Shown: positions 42,788 through 52,811 of the stretch, in pieces | Layout: every line of letters starts with the position of its first letter | How positions within the stretch are numbered: the stretch's first letter is position 1 | Assembly (NCBI RefSeq): GCF_002313155.2 | Contig: NZ_NWFK02000001.1 | Coordinates: 2,790,001-2,854,000 of the forward strand | From: Psychrobacter sp. FDAARGOS_221 | Lineage (GTDB): Bacteria; Pseudomonadota; Gammaproteobacteria; Pseudomonadales; Moraxellaceae | Direction of reading: 5' to 3' | Length of the DNA stretch: 64,000 nt | The notes under the pieces: model-generated | Database searches by the model: none | What the model saw: the letters and a program-made list of their open reading frames with translations, nothing else | What the model was told of the DNA's origin: nothing | Made by a program: the position numbers and the translations under genes

Positions 42788-44035
42788 ATGACAAATTTTG
42801 ATAATGTACCCCATAACGACCAGTTGGATGATATTCAAGACTTCAACCAGTTTCCAGATGCCAGTGGCCATTTTGGCATTCATGGCGGTCGATTTGTGTC
42901 TGAAACATTGATGGCGGCATTAGAAGAGCTTGAAACCTTGTATTATCAGGTCAAACAAGACCCTAAATTCTGGCAAGAGTACCATAATGATTTGATCAAT
43001 TATGTGGGCCGTCCGACTCCGCTGTATCATGCTAAGCGATTAAGTAATGAGATAGGCGGTGCTCAGATTTATTTTAAACGTGAGGACTTAAACCACACTG
43101 GTGCGCACAAGGTTAACAATACCATTGGTCAAGCACTACTGGCAAAAATGAGCGGTAAAAAACGCATTATTGCCGAAACAGGTGCTGGTCAACATGGTGT
43201 GGCGACCGCTACCATTGCGGCACGCTTGGGCCTTGAATGTATCATTTATATGGGTGCCGATGACGTTGAACGTCAAAAAATGAACGTATATCGCATGCGT
43301 CTGCTGGGTGCAAAAGTTGTGGCTGTCGATTCAGGCTCACGTACTCTAAAAGATGCGATGAACGAAGCGATGCGTGACTGGGTGACCAATGTCGATACCA
43401 CTTATTACATTATCGGAACCGTCGCAGGTCCACACCCATATCCGCTGCTAGTGCGTGATTTCCAAGCCATTATTGGTAAAGAAGCACGTATTCAGCACCT
43501 CGAGAAAACCGGCAAATTACCGGATGCGTTAGTAGCTTGTGTTGGCGGTGGCTCTAATGCCATTGGTCTGTTTTATGAGTTTTTAAATGACACCGATGTC
43601 AAAATGTATGGTGTTGAAGCAACTGGCGATGGTATCGAAACCGGTCGTCATTCAGCACCACTTGCAGCCGGTCGAGTGGGCGTGTTACATGGTAACCGTA
43701 CCTACTTAATGGCAGATGACGAAGGTCAAATCCTAGAGACCCACTCTATTTCTGCTGGTCTAGATTATCCAGGCGTTGGCCCTGAGCATAGCTTCTTAAA
43801 AGATGTTAAGCGCGTCGAATACGTGGGTTGTACTGACAAAGAAGCGCTAGAGGGCTTCCATGAAGCCACTTCAAAAGAAGGTATTATCCCTGCGCTTGAG
43901 TCAGCGCATGCGGTCGCTTATGCCTTAAAGCTTGCTAAGACAATGACGCCTGAGCAATCGATTATCGTCAATATGTCAGGCCGTGGCGATAAGGACTTGC
44001 ACTCTGTTATGAAAGCAGAAGGCATTGAGCTATAG
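42788..44035 (+). CDS. trpB: Tryptophan synthase beta chain
   Basis: TrpB of 415 residues, joining indole and serine with PLP. It has [15 protein letters not shown], the PLP lysine in [40 protein letters not shown] (phosphate loop) and the late [12 protein letters not shown]. The N-terminal about 25 residues are variable. It is 72 bases before trpA; the two products form the alpha-beta complex. Confidence 0.98.
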   Translation: MTNFDNVPHNDQLDDIQDFNQFPDASGHFGIHGGRFVSETLMAALEELETLYYQVKQDPKFWQEYHNDLINYVGRPTPLYHAKRLSNEIGGAQIYFKREDLNHTGAHKVNNTIGQALLAKMSGKKRIIAETGAGQHGVATATIAARLGLECIIYMGADDVERQKMNVYRMRLLGAKVVAVDSGSRTLKDAMNEAMRDWVTNVDTTYYIIGTVAGPHPYPLLVRDFQAIIGKEARIQHLEKTGKLPDALVACVGGGSNAIGLFYEFLNDTDVKMYGVEATGDGIETGRHSAPLAAGRVGVLHGNRTYLMADDEGQILETHSISAGLDYPGVGPEHSFLKDVKRVEYVGCTDKEALEGFHEATSKEGIIPALESAHAVAYALKLAKTMTPEQSIIVNMSGRGDKDLHSVMKAEGIEL

Positions 44036-44107
44036 ATTGCTGACGGCTATATAACCAAATTAAGTTCGTAATACAGAACATAAAAACAGATTAATTAAGG
44101 GAAACTC

Positions 44108-44929
44108 ATGACCCGCATTGAAACCACATTTGCAGCACTGAAACAACAAAATAAAAAGGCCTTGATTCCGTATGTGATGGCCGGTGATCCGTCTCCGAAT
44201 AGCTTTGTTGGTCTATTACACGATTTGGTAGAGCATGGTGCCGATATGATCGAAGTCGGCCTTCCTTTTTCAGATCCAATGGCTGACGGCCCGACAGTGG
44301 CCTTAGCAGGTGAGCGTGCTTTGGCTGGCGGTACCAGTACTCTAAAAGCACTGACCATGGTCAAAAAGTTCCGTGAGACCAATGACACAACGCCTATTAT
44401 TCTTATGGGCTATCTAAATCCGATAGAAATTATTGGCTACGATAAGTTTATGAATGCCTGTCAGGATGCGGGTGTGGATGGGGTGTTAGTGGTTGATCTA
44501 CCGCCGGCTGAGTCGGGTGATTTTGTTCAGCGTTTGGCTGAGCATGAGATGAATAAGATTTTCTTACTTGCACCAACCACTTTGCCTGAGCGCCGTAAGC
44601 AAGTGATGACCTATTGTGGTGGTTATATTTACTATGTGTCATTAAAAGGGGTGACAGGATCGGCAAGCTTAGATACCGAAGCGGTTGGCGAGCAGGTTCA
44701 GGCGATTAAGCAAGAAACTGATTTACCAATTTGTGTTGGATTTGGTATTCGTGATGGCAAATCAGCCGCTGCAATTGGTCAATATGCCGATGGTGTGATT
44801 GTTGGTAGTGAGCTGGTCAAAAACTTCGCTGGCCTTGATAGTGACTCAAGTGATGAGCAAATTGCCGCCGCCCAAGCCAAAATAATGGCAAAAATGGATG
44901 AGCTACGCCAAGCATTAGACTCGCTTTAA
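44108..44929 (+). CDS. trpA: Tryptophan synthase alpha chain
   Basis: TrpA of 273 residues, cleaving indole-glycerol phosphate to indole. The catalytic Glu and Asp are in MIEVGLPFSDPMADGPT, with ALIPYVMAGDPSP at the N-terminus, VDGVLVVDLPP, FLLAPTT and YYVSLKGVTGS. The C-terminus ends in a helix after EIAAAQAKI-like IAAAQAKIMAKMDEL. It follows trpB and precedes accD. Confidence 0.98.
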   Translation: MTRIETTFAALKQQNKKALIPYVMAGDPSPNSFVGLLHDLVEHGADMIEVGLPFSDPMADGPTVALAGERALAGGTSTLKALTMVKKFRETNDTTPIILMGYLNPIEIIGYDKFMNACQDAGVDGVLVVDLPPAESGDFVQRLAEHEMNKIFLLAPTTLPERRKQVMTYCGGYIYYVSLKGVTGSASLDTEAVGEQVQAIKQETDLPICVGFGIRDGKSAAAIGQYADGVIVGSELVKNFAGLDSDSSDEQIAAAQAKIMAKMDELRQALDSL

Positions 44930-45173
44930 GTTATAATGTCAGTGCTTTAATTTGTCGGTTAAATATAGGCTCACCCTAAGTGGTGCTGCCTATTGTATTT
45001 TGATAATAGCCCAATTATTCTTTAATAGCCCAATTAAAAAAAGTAAAGCAACGTCGTTTTATTCACTGTAAAAGATAAGCTTAGTTGTTAATAGCGACTA
45101 GGTCAGTTTTAAAACAGGTTGTAAGACAACGTATAAAACAATAAGTTCATTAATAAAAAATAAAGAGAAGATT

Positions 45174-46079
45174 ATGGAAAAGGATGACAGTAAGGACACC
45201 GTAACCCTTGATAAAGCGGAACAAAAGTGTAGTACATGGCTTTCACGACCGGTACCACGGGTCAAGCGTCATAGCTTACCGCAGCTGACGGCGGTTGAGA
45301 CCGAGCCTTCGACACAGTGCCCGCAATGTCATTCAATGACAACCAACACGGCGCTTATCTTTAATTGCTATGTTTGTCCACATTGTGACTATCACTTAGC
45401 GATGACTGCACGTGAGCGGCTAAACGGCTTTTTAGATCAAGTGGATGCCGAGCTTGGTCAGCAGTTTCAAAGTAAAGATCCTTTGCACTTTACAGACAGT
45501 AAGCCATACCCAGAACGTATGCAGCAAATGCAAGACAAAACCGGTGAAACAGAAGCGCTGATTGTGTTAAAAGGTAAAGTGCGTGATCTAGATGTGGTGT
45601 GCTGTGCCTTTGACTTTCGCTTTATGGGCGGCTCAATGGGGTCGGTTGTCGGTGATCGCTTTGTAGAAGCGGCTGAAAAAGCGCTTGAAGAGAAAATCCC
45701 ATTGATTTGTTTTGCTGCTTCCGGTGGCGCGCGTATGCAAGAAGGTCTGCTGTCGTTAATGCAGATGGCACGTACAGGTGCAGCAGTAGAGCGATTGCGC
45801 TTGGCCGGTATTCCTTATATTGTGGTGTTAACCAATCCAGTATATGGCGGTGTTACTGCCTCATTGGCCATGTTGGGTGATATTCACTTGGCAGAGCCAA
45901 AAGCCATGATTGGCTTTGCCGGCAAACGTGTTATCGAGCAAACAGTGCGTGAGACATTAGAAGAGCCGTTCCAGCGTGCAGAGTATTTGCTAGAGCATGG
46001 CGTGATTGATCAGGTGGTACATCGTCATCAATTAAATGACACCATCTATCGACTGCTTGCTAAGCTGATGCATGTATAA
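45174..46079 (+). CDS. accD: Acetyl-CoA carboxylase carboxyltransferase beta subunit
   Basis: AccD of 301 residues, first step of fatty acid synthesis with AccA. The zinc ribbon has four Cys (CPQCHSM ... CYVCPHCDYH, residues about 50-75). Carboxyltransferase core: MGGSMGSVVGDRF, ASGGARMQEG, VLTNPVYGGVTASLAML and GFAGKRVIEQT. The N-terminal about 25 residues are extra. It is followed by a terminator directly ahead of folC. Confidence 0.98.
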   Translation: MEKDDSKDTVTLDKAEQKCSTWLSRPVPRVKRHSLPQLTAVETEPSTQCPQCHSMTTNTALIFNCYVCPHCDYHLAMTARERLNGFLDQVDAELGQQFQSKDPLHFTDSKPYPERMQQMQDKTGETEALIVLKGKVRDLDVVCCAFDFRFMGGSMGSVVGDRFVEAAEKALEEKIPLICFAASGGARMQEGLLSLMQMARTGAAVERLRLAGIPYIVVLTNPVYGGVTASLAMLGDIHLAEPKAMIGFAGKRVIEQTVRETLEEPFQRAEYLLEHGVIDQVVHRHQLNDTIYRLLAKLMHV

Positions 46080-46123
46080 TGGTCAAGATAGCGCTTAACT
46101 GAACCTAGCTAATATTTAACAAC

Positions 46124-46154
46124 AGCAATCGACACTCAAAGCGATTGCTTTTTT
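46124..46154 (+). terminator. Intrinsic terminator between accD and folC
   Basis: AGCAATCG and CGATTGCT (46124-46131, 46142-46149) form a perfect 8-bp stem over ten bases, with T6 after it. folC starts 14 bases later, so folC gets only read-through or has a promoter inside this gap. Confidence 0.88.
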
Positions 46155-46168
46155 AATTGAGAATTGTT

Positions 46169-47542
46169 GTGACTAAAGATACCCAAACCACACCAGATGT
46201 AGCACCTACCAAAGCCAGCCCGTTATCGGACTGGATTTATTACATGCAGCAAATTCATGTGTCTGCGATTGACATGGGGTTATCTCGGGTGTTGCCGGTT
46301 GCCGAAAAGCTGGGATTGTTACAATCAGCAAAAGAAGATGCCTATGTGTTTACGGTTGCAGGCACCAATGGCAAAGGCTCAACCACAGCCATTATTAGTG
46401 AGATTTGTCAGCAGGCAGGCTATAAAACTGCCTTGTATCAATCACCACATTTAATCGACTTTAACGAACGCGTTCGTATTGATGGTCAACCCGTCGGTGA
46501 TCAGCGTTTAATTGATGCGTTTTATCAAGTCGAGCAAGCGCGCTTAGCTTGTGAATTGACCTTGTCATTTTTTGAGATGACCACCTTGGCTGCCATGCTG
46601 ATTTTTGCGCAAGCCAAATGTGATGTTTGGGTACTGGAAGTTGGGCTTGGCGGTCGCTTAGATGTGGTCAATATCATTAATCCTAATCTTGCTGTGATTA
46701 CCAATATTGGCATTGACCATGTTGAATGGCTTGGTGACACACGTGAGAAAATTGGCTATGAAAAGGCAGGAATTTTACGTGACGGTATTCCTCTAGTTTA
46801 TGGTGAGCCCGATATGCCGGACTCTGTGCGTCAGCGCATTGAGGCGTTAAACTGTCCTTACTATCAACTGCAGCAGGACTATGACTTTACATTAGTAGAT
46901 AGTGAAATGGACACTGACACAGCTACAGAATCAGCCGATCAGTCGCAGTGGCAATTTAGCAGTGCTCATGTCACCTTGCAGCTGCCAAAGCCAAAGTTAT
47001 CACTGCTTAATACGGCCAATGCAGTTGCCGCTTTACTTGCCAGTGAGTTGAAGATTAATAGTGCACATATCAAGCAAGGCTTACAACAGGTGAAACTGGC
47101 AGGGCGTTTTGATCAACGTCAGTTGTTTGAGCGGCATTGGTTGTTCGATGTTGCTCACAATGAGCGAGGTGTTAATTTCTTACTGCAGCAGTTTAAGCCG
47201 TTATGGCAAGCGCACCTAGCCAAATATCCGCAGGCTAAACTGCATCTAGTGTTTTCGATGTTGGCTGATAAAGATATTGAGCAGGTTGTAGAGCTATTAG
47301 TACAGTCTGGGCTACTCATTAGTCAATGGTATATCGGTGAGATAGATCACCCGCGTGCCGCTGGCTTACAGCAGTTAAGTGAAGTATTACAACAGCATCA
47401 ACAGTCTGTTAGCAGTTATGCTAGCGTAGCCAAAGCCGGTATGGCCGCTATTACTGAGACTATGCCAGACGATTTAATCTTGGTATCAGGCTCGTTTCAT
47501 ACCATCGGTGAAGTACTTCAACAGCTTAACGTTAGTGCTTAG
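46169..47542 (+). CDS. folC: Bifunctional folylpolyglutamate / dihydrofolate synthase
   Basis: FolC of about 457 residues, adding glutamate to folates. P-loop GTNGKGSTTAI, LYQSPHLIDFNERVRI, WVLEVGLGGRLDVVN, NIGIDHVEWLGDTREKI, LAGRFDQRQ and WLFDVAHNERGVNFL are all present. The GTG start at 46169 is preferred to a TTG at 46157, since GAGA lies upstream and the family begins near this point. The ORF opens just after a terminator. Confidence 0.96.
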   Translation: MTKDTQTTPDVAPTKASPLSDWIYYMQQIHVSAIDMGLSRVLPVAEKLGLLQSAKEDAYVFTVAGTNGKGSTTAIISEICQQAGYKTALYQSPHLIDFNERVRIDGQPVGDQRLIDAFYQVEQARLACELTLSFFEMTTLAAMLIFAQAKCDVWVLEVGLGGRLDVVNIINPNLAVITNIGIDHVEWLGDTREKIGYEKAGILRDGIPLVYGEPDMPDSVRQRIEALNCPYYQLQQDYDFTLVDSEMDTDTATESADQSQWQFSSAHVTLQLPKPKLSLLNTANAVAALLASELKINSAHIKQGLQQVKLAGRFDQRQLFERHWLFDVAHNERGVNFLLQQFKPLWQAHLAKYPQAKLHLVFSMLADKDIEQVVELLVQSGLLISQWYIGEIDHPRAAGLQQLSEVLQQHQQSVSSYASVAKAGMAAITETMPDDLILVSGSFHTIGEVLQQLNVSA

Positions 47543-48009
47543 TAGTTTTAGTTGTTATCCACTTTAGCAATATCTTTTAGGTGGTAAGGGTAGATACGGT
47601 GCCTTAATCACTGTATTAGAGTTAAAAGACATTAGCTTTGCAATGACCGTTTAAAGCAATTGCTTGCGATAATTTGTCATTGTTAAAAAAAATACTATAC
47701 AATGCAGAACGATAAGTCATGAATGATAAAAACGCTGATTAAGCAGTAATGATAAACTTACTGTTAAAAATTACGTTGCGTTTAATAAATTATTCGGCAC
47801 TTTAAGTCTCTGTGTTGATATAATGTCATAAAATGACTGTTAAATTAATATACTATGTTGTGTTGTTAGAAGTTGTGACAGCTAAGCGATACCTGCTTCA
47901 CATTGGTCTTTGTAGCCATGATGCCTATTCATTAGACTGTGCTTTAACGGTATTTAAGAAAGTTATGCTTCCATAACGCTTTATCCTTCAATCAAAAAGT
48001 TAATACATT
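47543..48009. other. Intergenic region upstream of the type I secretion operon
   Basis: A 467-base gap. The best promoter match is TTGTCA (47674-47679), 16 bases, TATACA (47696-47701), which would leave a leader of about 300 bases before the TolC-like gene. No frame, RNA gene or clear terminator was found. Confidence 0.45.
47674..47701 (+). promoter_or_regulatory. Candidate promoter of the TolC-ABC-HlyD operon
   Basis: TTGTCA, 16-base spacer, TATACA with an A8 run in the spacer. It is the strongest match in the gap. No operator is evident. Confidence 0.42.
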
Positions 48010-50076
48010 ATGATGTTTCGTCCAAATAAATTAAAAACTAAACTGCTACTGGCCATGGCGTTGATGACAGGGGTTTCTCTGCCTACCTATGCCAATACAG
48101 TCATCACTGATGTACAAATTAACTCGTTAATATCACAAGCCATTGAGACCCATCCCTTAGTCAAGTCTGCGCAAGCAGAGCGTGAGGCGACGGCAGAAGG
48201 CATTAGCGCGGCTAAATTAAACCTACTGCCGACACCCAGTGTTACCACCAGTTATAACGATAATGATGACTTGGTATCAGAGCTTGGTATTCGTCAGCCA
48301 TTGTGGACAGGTGGGCGTCTGACGGCCAATGTTAACCAGGCTATTTTTGATGATAAAGCGGCAAGTGAAAATATCTATGCCCAACAAAACGATGTGGCAA
48401 AGACCACTATTGAAGCGTGGCAGACTTATATCGATTCTGTTGCTCAACAGCGCGTTTATCTAGAAAACCTCACCCAATTACGTAATTTTGAGCAGATGAT
48501 GCAGCGCCGAGTTAACCAAGGGGTTTCAGCCCGTATTGAATTAGACTTGGTGACCAACCGTATTTTGCAAGAAACCAACGCCTATGAAGCGGCTCGTGAG
48601 CAGCAACATATTGCTGAGGCACGACTGCAACAGATTACAGGGCGTCCGCTACCAGCGGGTAGTGAGCATAATGTGCCAAGCTTAAGTAAACTGGTAGAGC
48701 AAGCAAAAGTAGCTTCAGCTGGGTTTGAACGTATGGCCTTTAGTGAAGCCAGTTTTTATAACCCAACTGTGGTTAGAGAGCTGTTCCAAATTGAATCAGC
48801 GAAACAAGAAGTTAAAGCACAAAATGCTTCTAAATTCCCGACCGTATTTGCAGAATATACGCATACCTTCGATCATGACAATAACGAAGATGATGGTCGT
48901 TTCTTTGTGGGTCTAAACTATCAGCCCGGTGCTGGCTTCTCAAACTTTGCATTGACCCGTGCATCACAAGCACGTGTAAAAAGCTTGGTTCAAAGTAAAG
49001 ATGCCGCGCAACGTGGGGTAATGGAAGACATCCAGATTCAATATCAGCAGTTTGCCAGTGCTAAAAGTCGTGAGCTGTCATTGGTTTCGGCAGTTGCCGG
49101 TGCTCAAATTGTTTTAGAGTCGTACCAGCGTCAGTTTATTGCCGGTCGTAAAAGCTGGCTTGAAGTGCTAAACGCGGTTCGTGAGCTAAGTGATTATCAA
49201 ATTCGCTTGGTACAAACCCGCTCTAATATCTTAGGCTCATTTTACAAGCTACAAGTTGATTTTAGTTTAATGCCATGGCAGCAAAGATTTTCACAAAACC
49301 GCCAACCGGTGAAAATGTTTAATGCAATTGATCCGGTTAAAGACTGGATGAACAAACAACCCAAAACAGTTAATACCAGTCGCTTTGGTTATGGTCAGGC
49401 AGACAACAGTGGTTATAATTCTGGTGGCTATAATACGACCAACATCAATACGGGTGGCTTAAATAACTTAGGTAGCTTAGGCGACTATGGTGATGATGAT
49501 TACGTTCATATCGCGTTACCAGCCTCAGTTGAGCAGCAGCTTGAAGATGGCTCATACATTATGATTGATGATCAGGGTCAGCCAGTCGTTGTCCAGCCAG
49601 ATGCCGTTGAAGTGTCATCGGCTCCAGCTGTGACCGTTAGCGAGCCGACACAAGTGTCAGTGGCACAAATGGCAGAAGATGCAACCGCAGTGGATGAGCT
49701 AAGAGCTGATGAACAGGATGCAGTCGCCAACGCTGCAGTAGCCAGTAGTGCTAAGGCAGCATATGATGAACAGACATCGGTAGTGACAGTAGCGGATGAA
49801 TCAGATTATGTAGAAGTAGTTGAGCCGGCACCTGAGCCAGTATTCCCAGGTATAAATAAGCCAAAAGCCAGTTTTCCAGAAGATGAACCGGCAGAAGTTA
49901 CCAACTCAGAGCAACTAAACAGTGCCGATCTAGCGTCTAAGCCAGATGAATGGATTGAGACAGCGCCAACTAATACCACTGAAACTGACATGTTAGATGA
50001 TACTGTTACTGACTCAGTAGCAGGTTCTGAAATGCCTGGTGATTTTGTAACAGTTGATTCTGCAACGACAAATTAA
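48010..50076 (+). CDS. TolC-family outer membrane channel with acidic C-terminal tail
   Basis: Type I secretion outer membrane protein of 688 residues. Signal peptide about 1-28 (LLLAMALMTGVSLPTYA). Two TolC-like coiled halves follow: AIETHPLVKSAQAEREA, ELGIRQPLWTGGRLTAN, MQRRVNQGVSARIELDL; then YTHTFDHDNNEDDGRFF and FIAGRKSWLEVLNAVREL. The family usually ends near residue 450; here about 230 more residues follow, Asn/Gly-rich at first and then very acidic (DYVEVVEPAPEPVFPG). Closest in style to LapE/AggA. It is first in the operon. Confidence 0.93.
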   Translation: MMFRPNKLKTKLLLAMALMTGVSLPTYANTVITDVQINSLISQAIETHPLVKSAQAEREATAEGISAAKLNLLPTPSVTTSYNDNDDLVSELGIRQPLWTGGRLTANVNQAIFDDKAASENIYAQQNDVAKTTIEAWQTYIDSVAQQRVYLENLTQLRNFEQMMQRRVNQGVSARIELDLVTNRILQETNAYEAAREQQHIAEARLQQITGRPLPAGSEHNVPSLSKLVEQAKVASAGFERMAFSEASFYNPTVVRELFQIESAKQEVKAQNASKFPTVFAEYTHTFDHDNNEDDGRFFVGLNYQPGAGFSNFALTRASQARVKSLVQSKDAAQRGVMEDIQIQYQQFASAKSRELSLVSAVAGAQIVLESYQRQFIAGRKSWLEVLNAVRELSDYQIRLVQTRSNILGSFYKLQVDFSLMPWQQRFSQNRQPVKMFNAIDPVKDWMNKQPKTVNTSRFGYGQADNSGYNSGGYNTTNINTGGLNNLGSLGDYGDDDYVHIALPASVEQQLEDGSYIMIDDQGQPVVVQPDAVEVSSAPAVTVSEPTQVSVAQMAEDATAVDELRADEQDAVANAAVASSAKAAYDEQTSVVTVADESDYVEVVEPAPEPVFPGINKPKASFPEDEPAEVTNSEQLNSADLASKPDEWIETAPTNTTETDMLDDTVTDSVAGSEMPGDFVTVDSATTN

Positions 50077-50202
50077 GGCTAAGCTGCCTAAAGTAAAGGG
50101 TTAAAGCAACCTCAAATCTCTGGTGTTATTGTGCACCAATTATTCCTATTCGGTAGCTTAGAGCAAGCGAATGCGACAAAATTATATTAATAAGTGTTTA
50201 TT

Positions 50203-52809
50203 ATGAGTAATAACCAAAACCCATCAGATAACAATATGGCAGCAAGCTCAGCCTCGAAAGGTGAGTTGGTACATACCAGCGATTTAACCACAGCTGAATC
50301 CTTAAGAGATGCGTTAAAGCATATTTTGAGTCAGCAAGGCTATCCCATTGATAATATCCGACTACAGGATGTCATCAGAAAGCATGACAATCAAACAGCG
50401 ATTGAGCAGGGCCGTGGTATCAATACCTTAGGCGGTGTGGTTGGTGTATTGGCTGGCCTTGGTGTCGAAGAAGCACCTGAAATTTTAGAGCAGCCAGATG
50501 CTGCTTTTTTGCCGTTATTGGCTTATCATGCACGGTTTGGTTGGGGTGTTATTGATGGCCAAACGCCGCAAGGCCTTTGGAACTTGCGTCAAGAGCAGCA
50601 AACACGCGCTGTCATGTTAGATGAGGTCAAACTTATCTTACGCTTGCGTTTGCAAGAAGATCATGTCAAAAAGCGTAATGCGACTTTCACCTCTTTACTA
50701 AAAACAGACTTGTTTAAATATAAAGGTGTGGTCATTGAAGCGGTTATTGCCTCATTCTTAATTAACTTTATAGCACTCGCCGTCTCTTTATTCTCGCTTC
50801 AAGTTTATGACCGCGTCATTCCAACCCGAGCGGTAAGTACCTTAATTATCTTAGCCAGTGGTGTTGCACTATTCATTCTATTTGAAGCATTCATGAAGTT
50901 TGCGCGCTCTAAGATTATGGATAAAGTGGTCGTTGGTTTAGATCAGTATTTATCACGTGAAGTGTTCCAACGCCTATTAAAAGTGCGTATTGACCAAATG
51001 CCTGGATCGGTGGGTTCAATGGCGGCTCAGCTGCGTAGTTATGAGCAGGTCAGAAGTTTCTTCACAGCCAGTACCTTATTCGGGCTAGTTGATTTACCGA
51101 TGACTATCATTTTCTTATCGTTAATTGCTTATATTGGTTCACCTTTGGTGGCGCTGGTACCCATTTTGGCGTCAATTATTGCTATTATAATGGGCTTATC
51201 TGCACGTAAACGTATCGATGCCATTGCTGCTGAAGGTGCACAAGCTTCATATTATAAGACAGGTTTATTGGTTGAGACGGTAGAAGGTGTTGAGACCATT
51301 AAAGCCGGTGCAGGTAGCTGGAAGTTCTTATCACGTTGGTTAGATGTGATGAATATCACAATCAAAAATGACCTAGATATGAAACACGCCAATGACTATT
51401 TAAGCTATTCTACTCAAATGCTACAACAGACCAGTTATGTCGGTATTGTCATTATGGGTGCTTTTGTGGTGATGAATGGTGATATGACAATGGGGGGCTT
51501 GATTGCCTGTTCTATTTTAGGTGGCCGTGTGTTAGCGCCGGTTATGGCTATTCCTAACTTATTGGTTCAGTACTCGCATGCGAAAGCAGCACGCAGCATG
51601 ATTGAATCTATTTTTCAATTAGAGCAAGACAACCATGGTGTTAACTATCCTTTATCACCAACTAAGATTCGTGGTCATTATCAATGTGATGATATGACAT
51701 TTAATTATTTAGGTAATGATCGTCCAGCGGTAGTTATCAAAAAACTGGTTATCCAGCCAGGTGAGCGTATTGCAATCTTGGGTCCTATTGGTTCTGGCAA
51801 ATCAACCTTATTGAAACTATTGTCAGGGCTATATGCACCGACATCTGGCCGTATCTTATTAGATGGCTTGGATATTCAGCAAATTAGCCGTGAGGCTTTA
51901 AGTGAACAAGTTGGCTATCTGCAACAAGATCACCGCTTATTCCAAGGTACATTACGTGAAAACTTACTGATTGGTATGCCAGCTCCAGACGATGATGTGT
52001 TGCATGATGCGCTACAGAAAACAGGTCTGATTAACTTGGTCGCCAATCACTCAAGCGGCTTGGATTTGCCTATTAGTGAAGGTGGTCGTGGCCTGTCAGG
52101 TGGTCAAAAGCAGCTGGTTGCTTTCACTCGGTTGTTATTAACAAAGCCATCAGTATTTTTAATTGATGAGCCAACAGCCTCAATGGATAATCGCCAAGAG
52201 CAGCGTTGTTTGCAAGTGTTACGCGATGAGCTACAAGATGGGCAGACTTTAATTGTCTCAACCCACAAAACTGCTTTATTGGATCTGGTTGATCGCATTA
52301 TTATCATGGATAACCATCAGATCGTAATGGATGGTGCTAAAGAGGCCGTGTTAAAGCAATTAATGCAAAATGAGCAAGCCAAGCGTCAAGGCGGGGCGGA
52401 GCAGCTGATGCAGAAGAATAAACCTGCAGCGCTTAAAGCAACGCCACAGCAGCCTAAAGGGCCACAAGGGCCTAACAATCAGGGTCCTAATACGCAAGGT
52501 CCTAGCAATCCGGCAGCACCAACAGCTCGGCCTCAAGCTAATACTGGCGCATCTGCTAATCAAGCAACATCAACTAATCCAGAGGGCCAGCAGCCAACGG
52601 TTAAGCCTGATAATGCAGCCGGCTCAGCGTCTCAGATCGTGATTAAACCGGCCTCTGAGTCAGCAACAACCAATCAGTCTGGTGCGGCTAAAAACCAATC
52701 TGGCGCTAATGCTGATGGCAGTGCTCAATCTCAACAAGCAGCAAGCCAAAATACGACCAAAGCCAAGCCCAATACCATTATTATCAACCCCAAATCTGAA
52801 GAGAAGTAG
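50203..52809 (+). CDS. Type I secretion ABC exporter (LapB/RtxB-like) with disordered tail
   Basis: Protein of 868 residues. The N-terminal C39-like domain (about 20-150) lacks the catalytic Cys, as in RTX exporters. The membrane domain (about 165-450) has the usual six segments (YKGVVIEAVIASFLINFIAL). The ATPase has GPIGSGKST at 527-535, LSGGQ near 631 and LIDEPTASMD near 654, with STHK. After about residue 740 there is a tail of about 130 residues rich in Pro, Gln, Asn and Ala with GPQGPNNQGPNTQGP repeats, not usual in the family. The ATG at 50203 is used. The HlyD gene follows after two bases. Confidence 0.94.
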   Translation: MSNNQNPSDNNMAASSASKGELVHTSDLTTAESLRDALKHILSQQGYPIDNIRLQDVIRKHDNQTAIEQGRGINTLGGVVGVLAGLGVEEAPEILEQPDAAFLPLLAYHARFGWGVIDGQTPQGLWNLRQEQQTRAVMLDEVKLILRLRLQEDHVKKRNATFTSLLKTDLFKYKGVVIEAVIASFLINFIALAVSLFSLQVYDRVIPTRAVSTLIILASGVALFILFEAFMKFARSKIMDKVVVGLDQYLSREVFQRLLKVRIDQMPGSVGSMAAQLRSYEQVRSFFTASTLFGLVDLPMTIIFLSLIAYIGSPLVALVPILASIIAIIMGLSARKRIDAIAAEGAQASYYKTGLLVETVEGVETIKAGAGSWKFLSRWLDVMNITIKNDLDMKHANDYLSYSTQMLQQTSYVGIVIMGAFVVMNGDMTMGGLIACSILGGRVLAPVMAIPNLLVQYSHAKAARSMIESIFQLEQDNHGVNYPLSPTKIRGHYQCDDMTFNYLGNDRPAVVIKKLVIQPGERIAILGPIGSGKSTLLKLLSGLYAPTSGRILLDGLDIQQISREALSEQVGYLQQDHRLFQGTLRENLLIGMPAPDDDVLHDALQKTGLINLVANHSSGLDLPISEGGRGLSGGQKQLVAFTRLLLTKPSVFLIDEPTASMDNRQEQRCLQVLRDELQDGQTLIVSTHKTALLDLVDRIIIMDNHQIVMDGAKEAVLKQLMQNEQAKRQGGAEQLMQKNKPAALKATPQQPKGPQGPNNQGPNTQGPSNPAAPTARPQANTGASANQATSTNPEGQQPTVKPDNAAGSASQIVIKPASESATTNQSGAAKNQSGANADGSAQSQQAASQNTTKAKPNTIIINPKSEEK

Positions 52810-52811
52810 GC

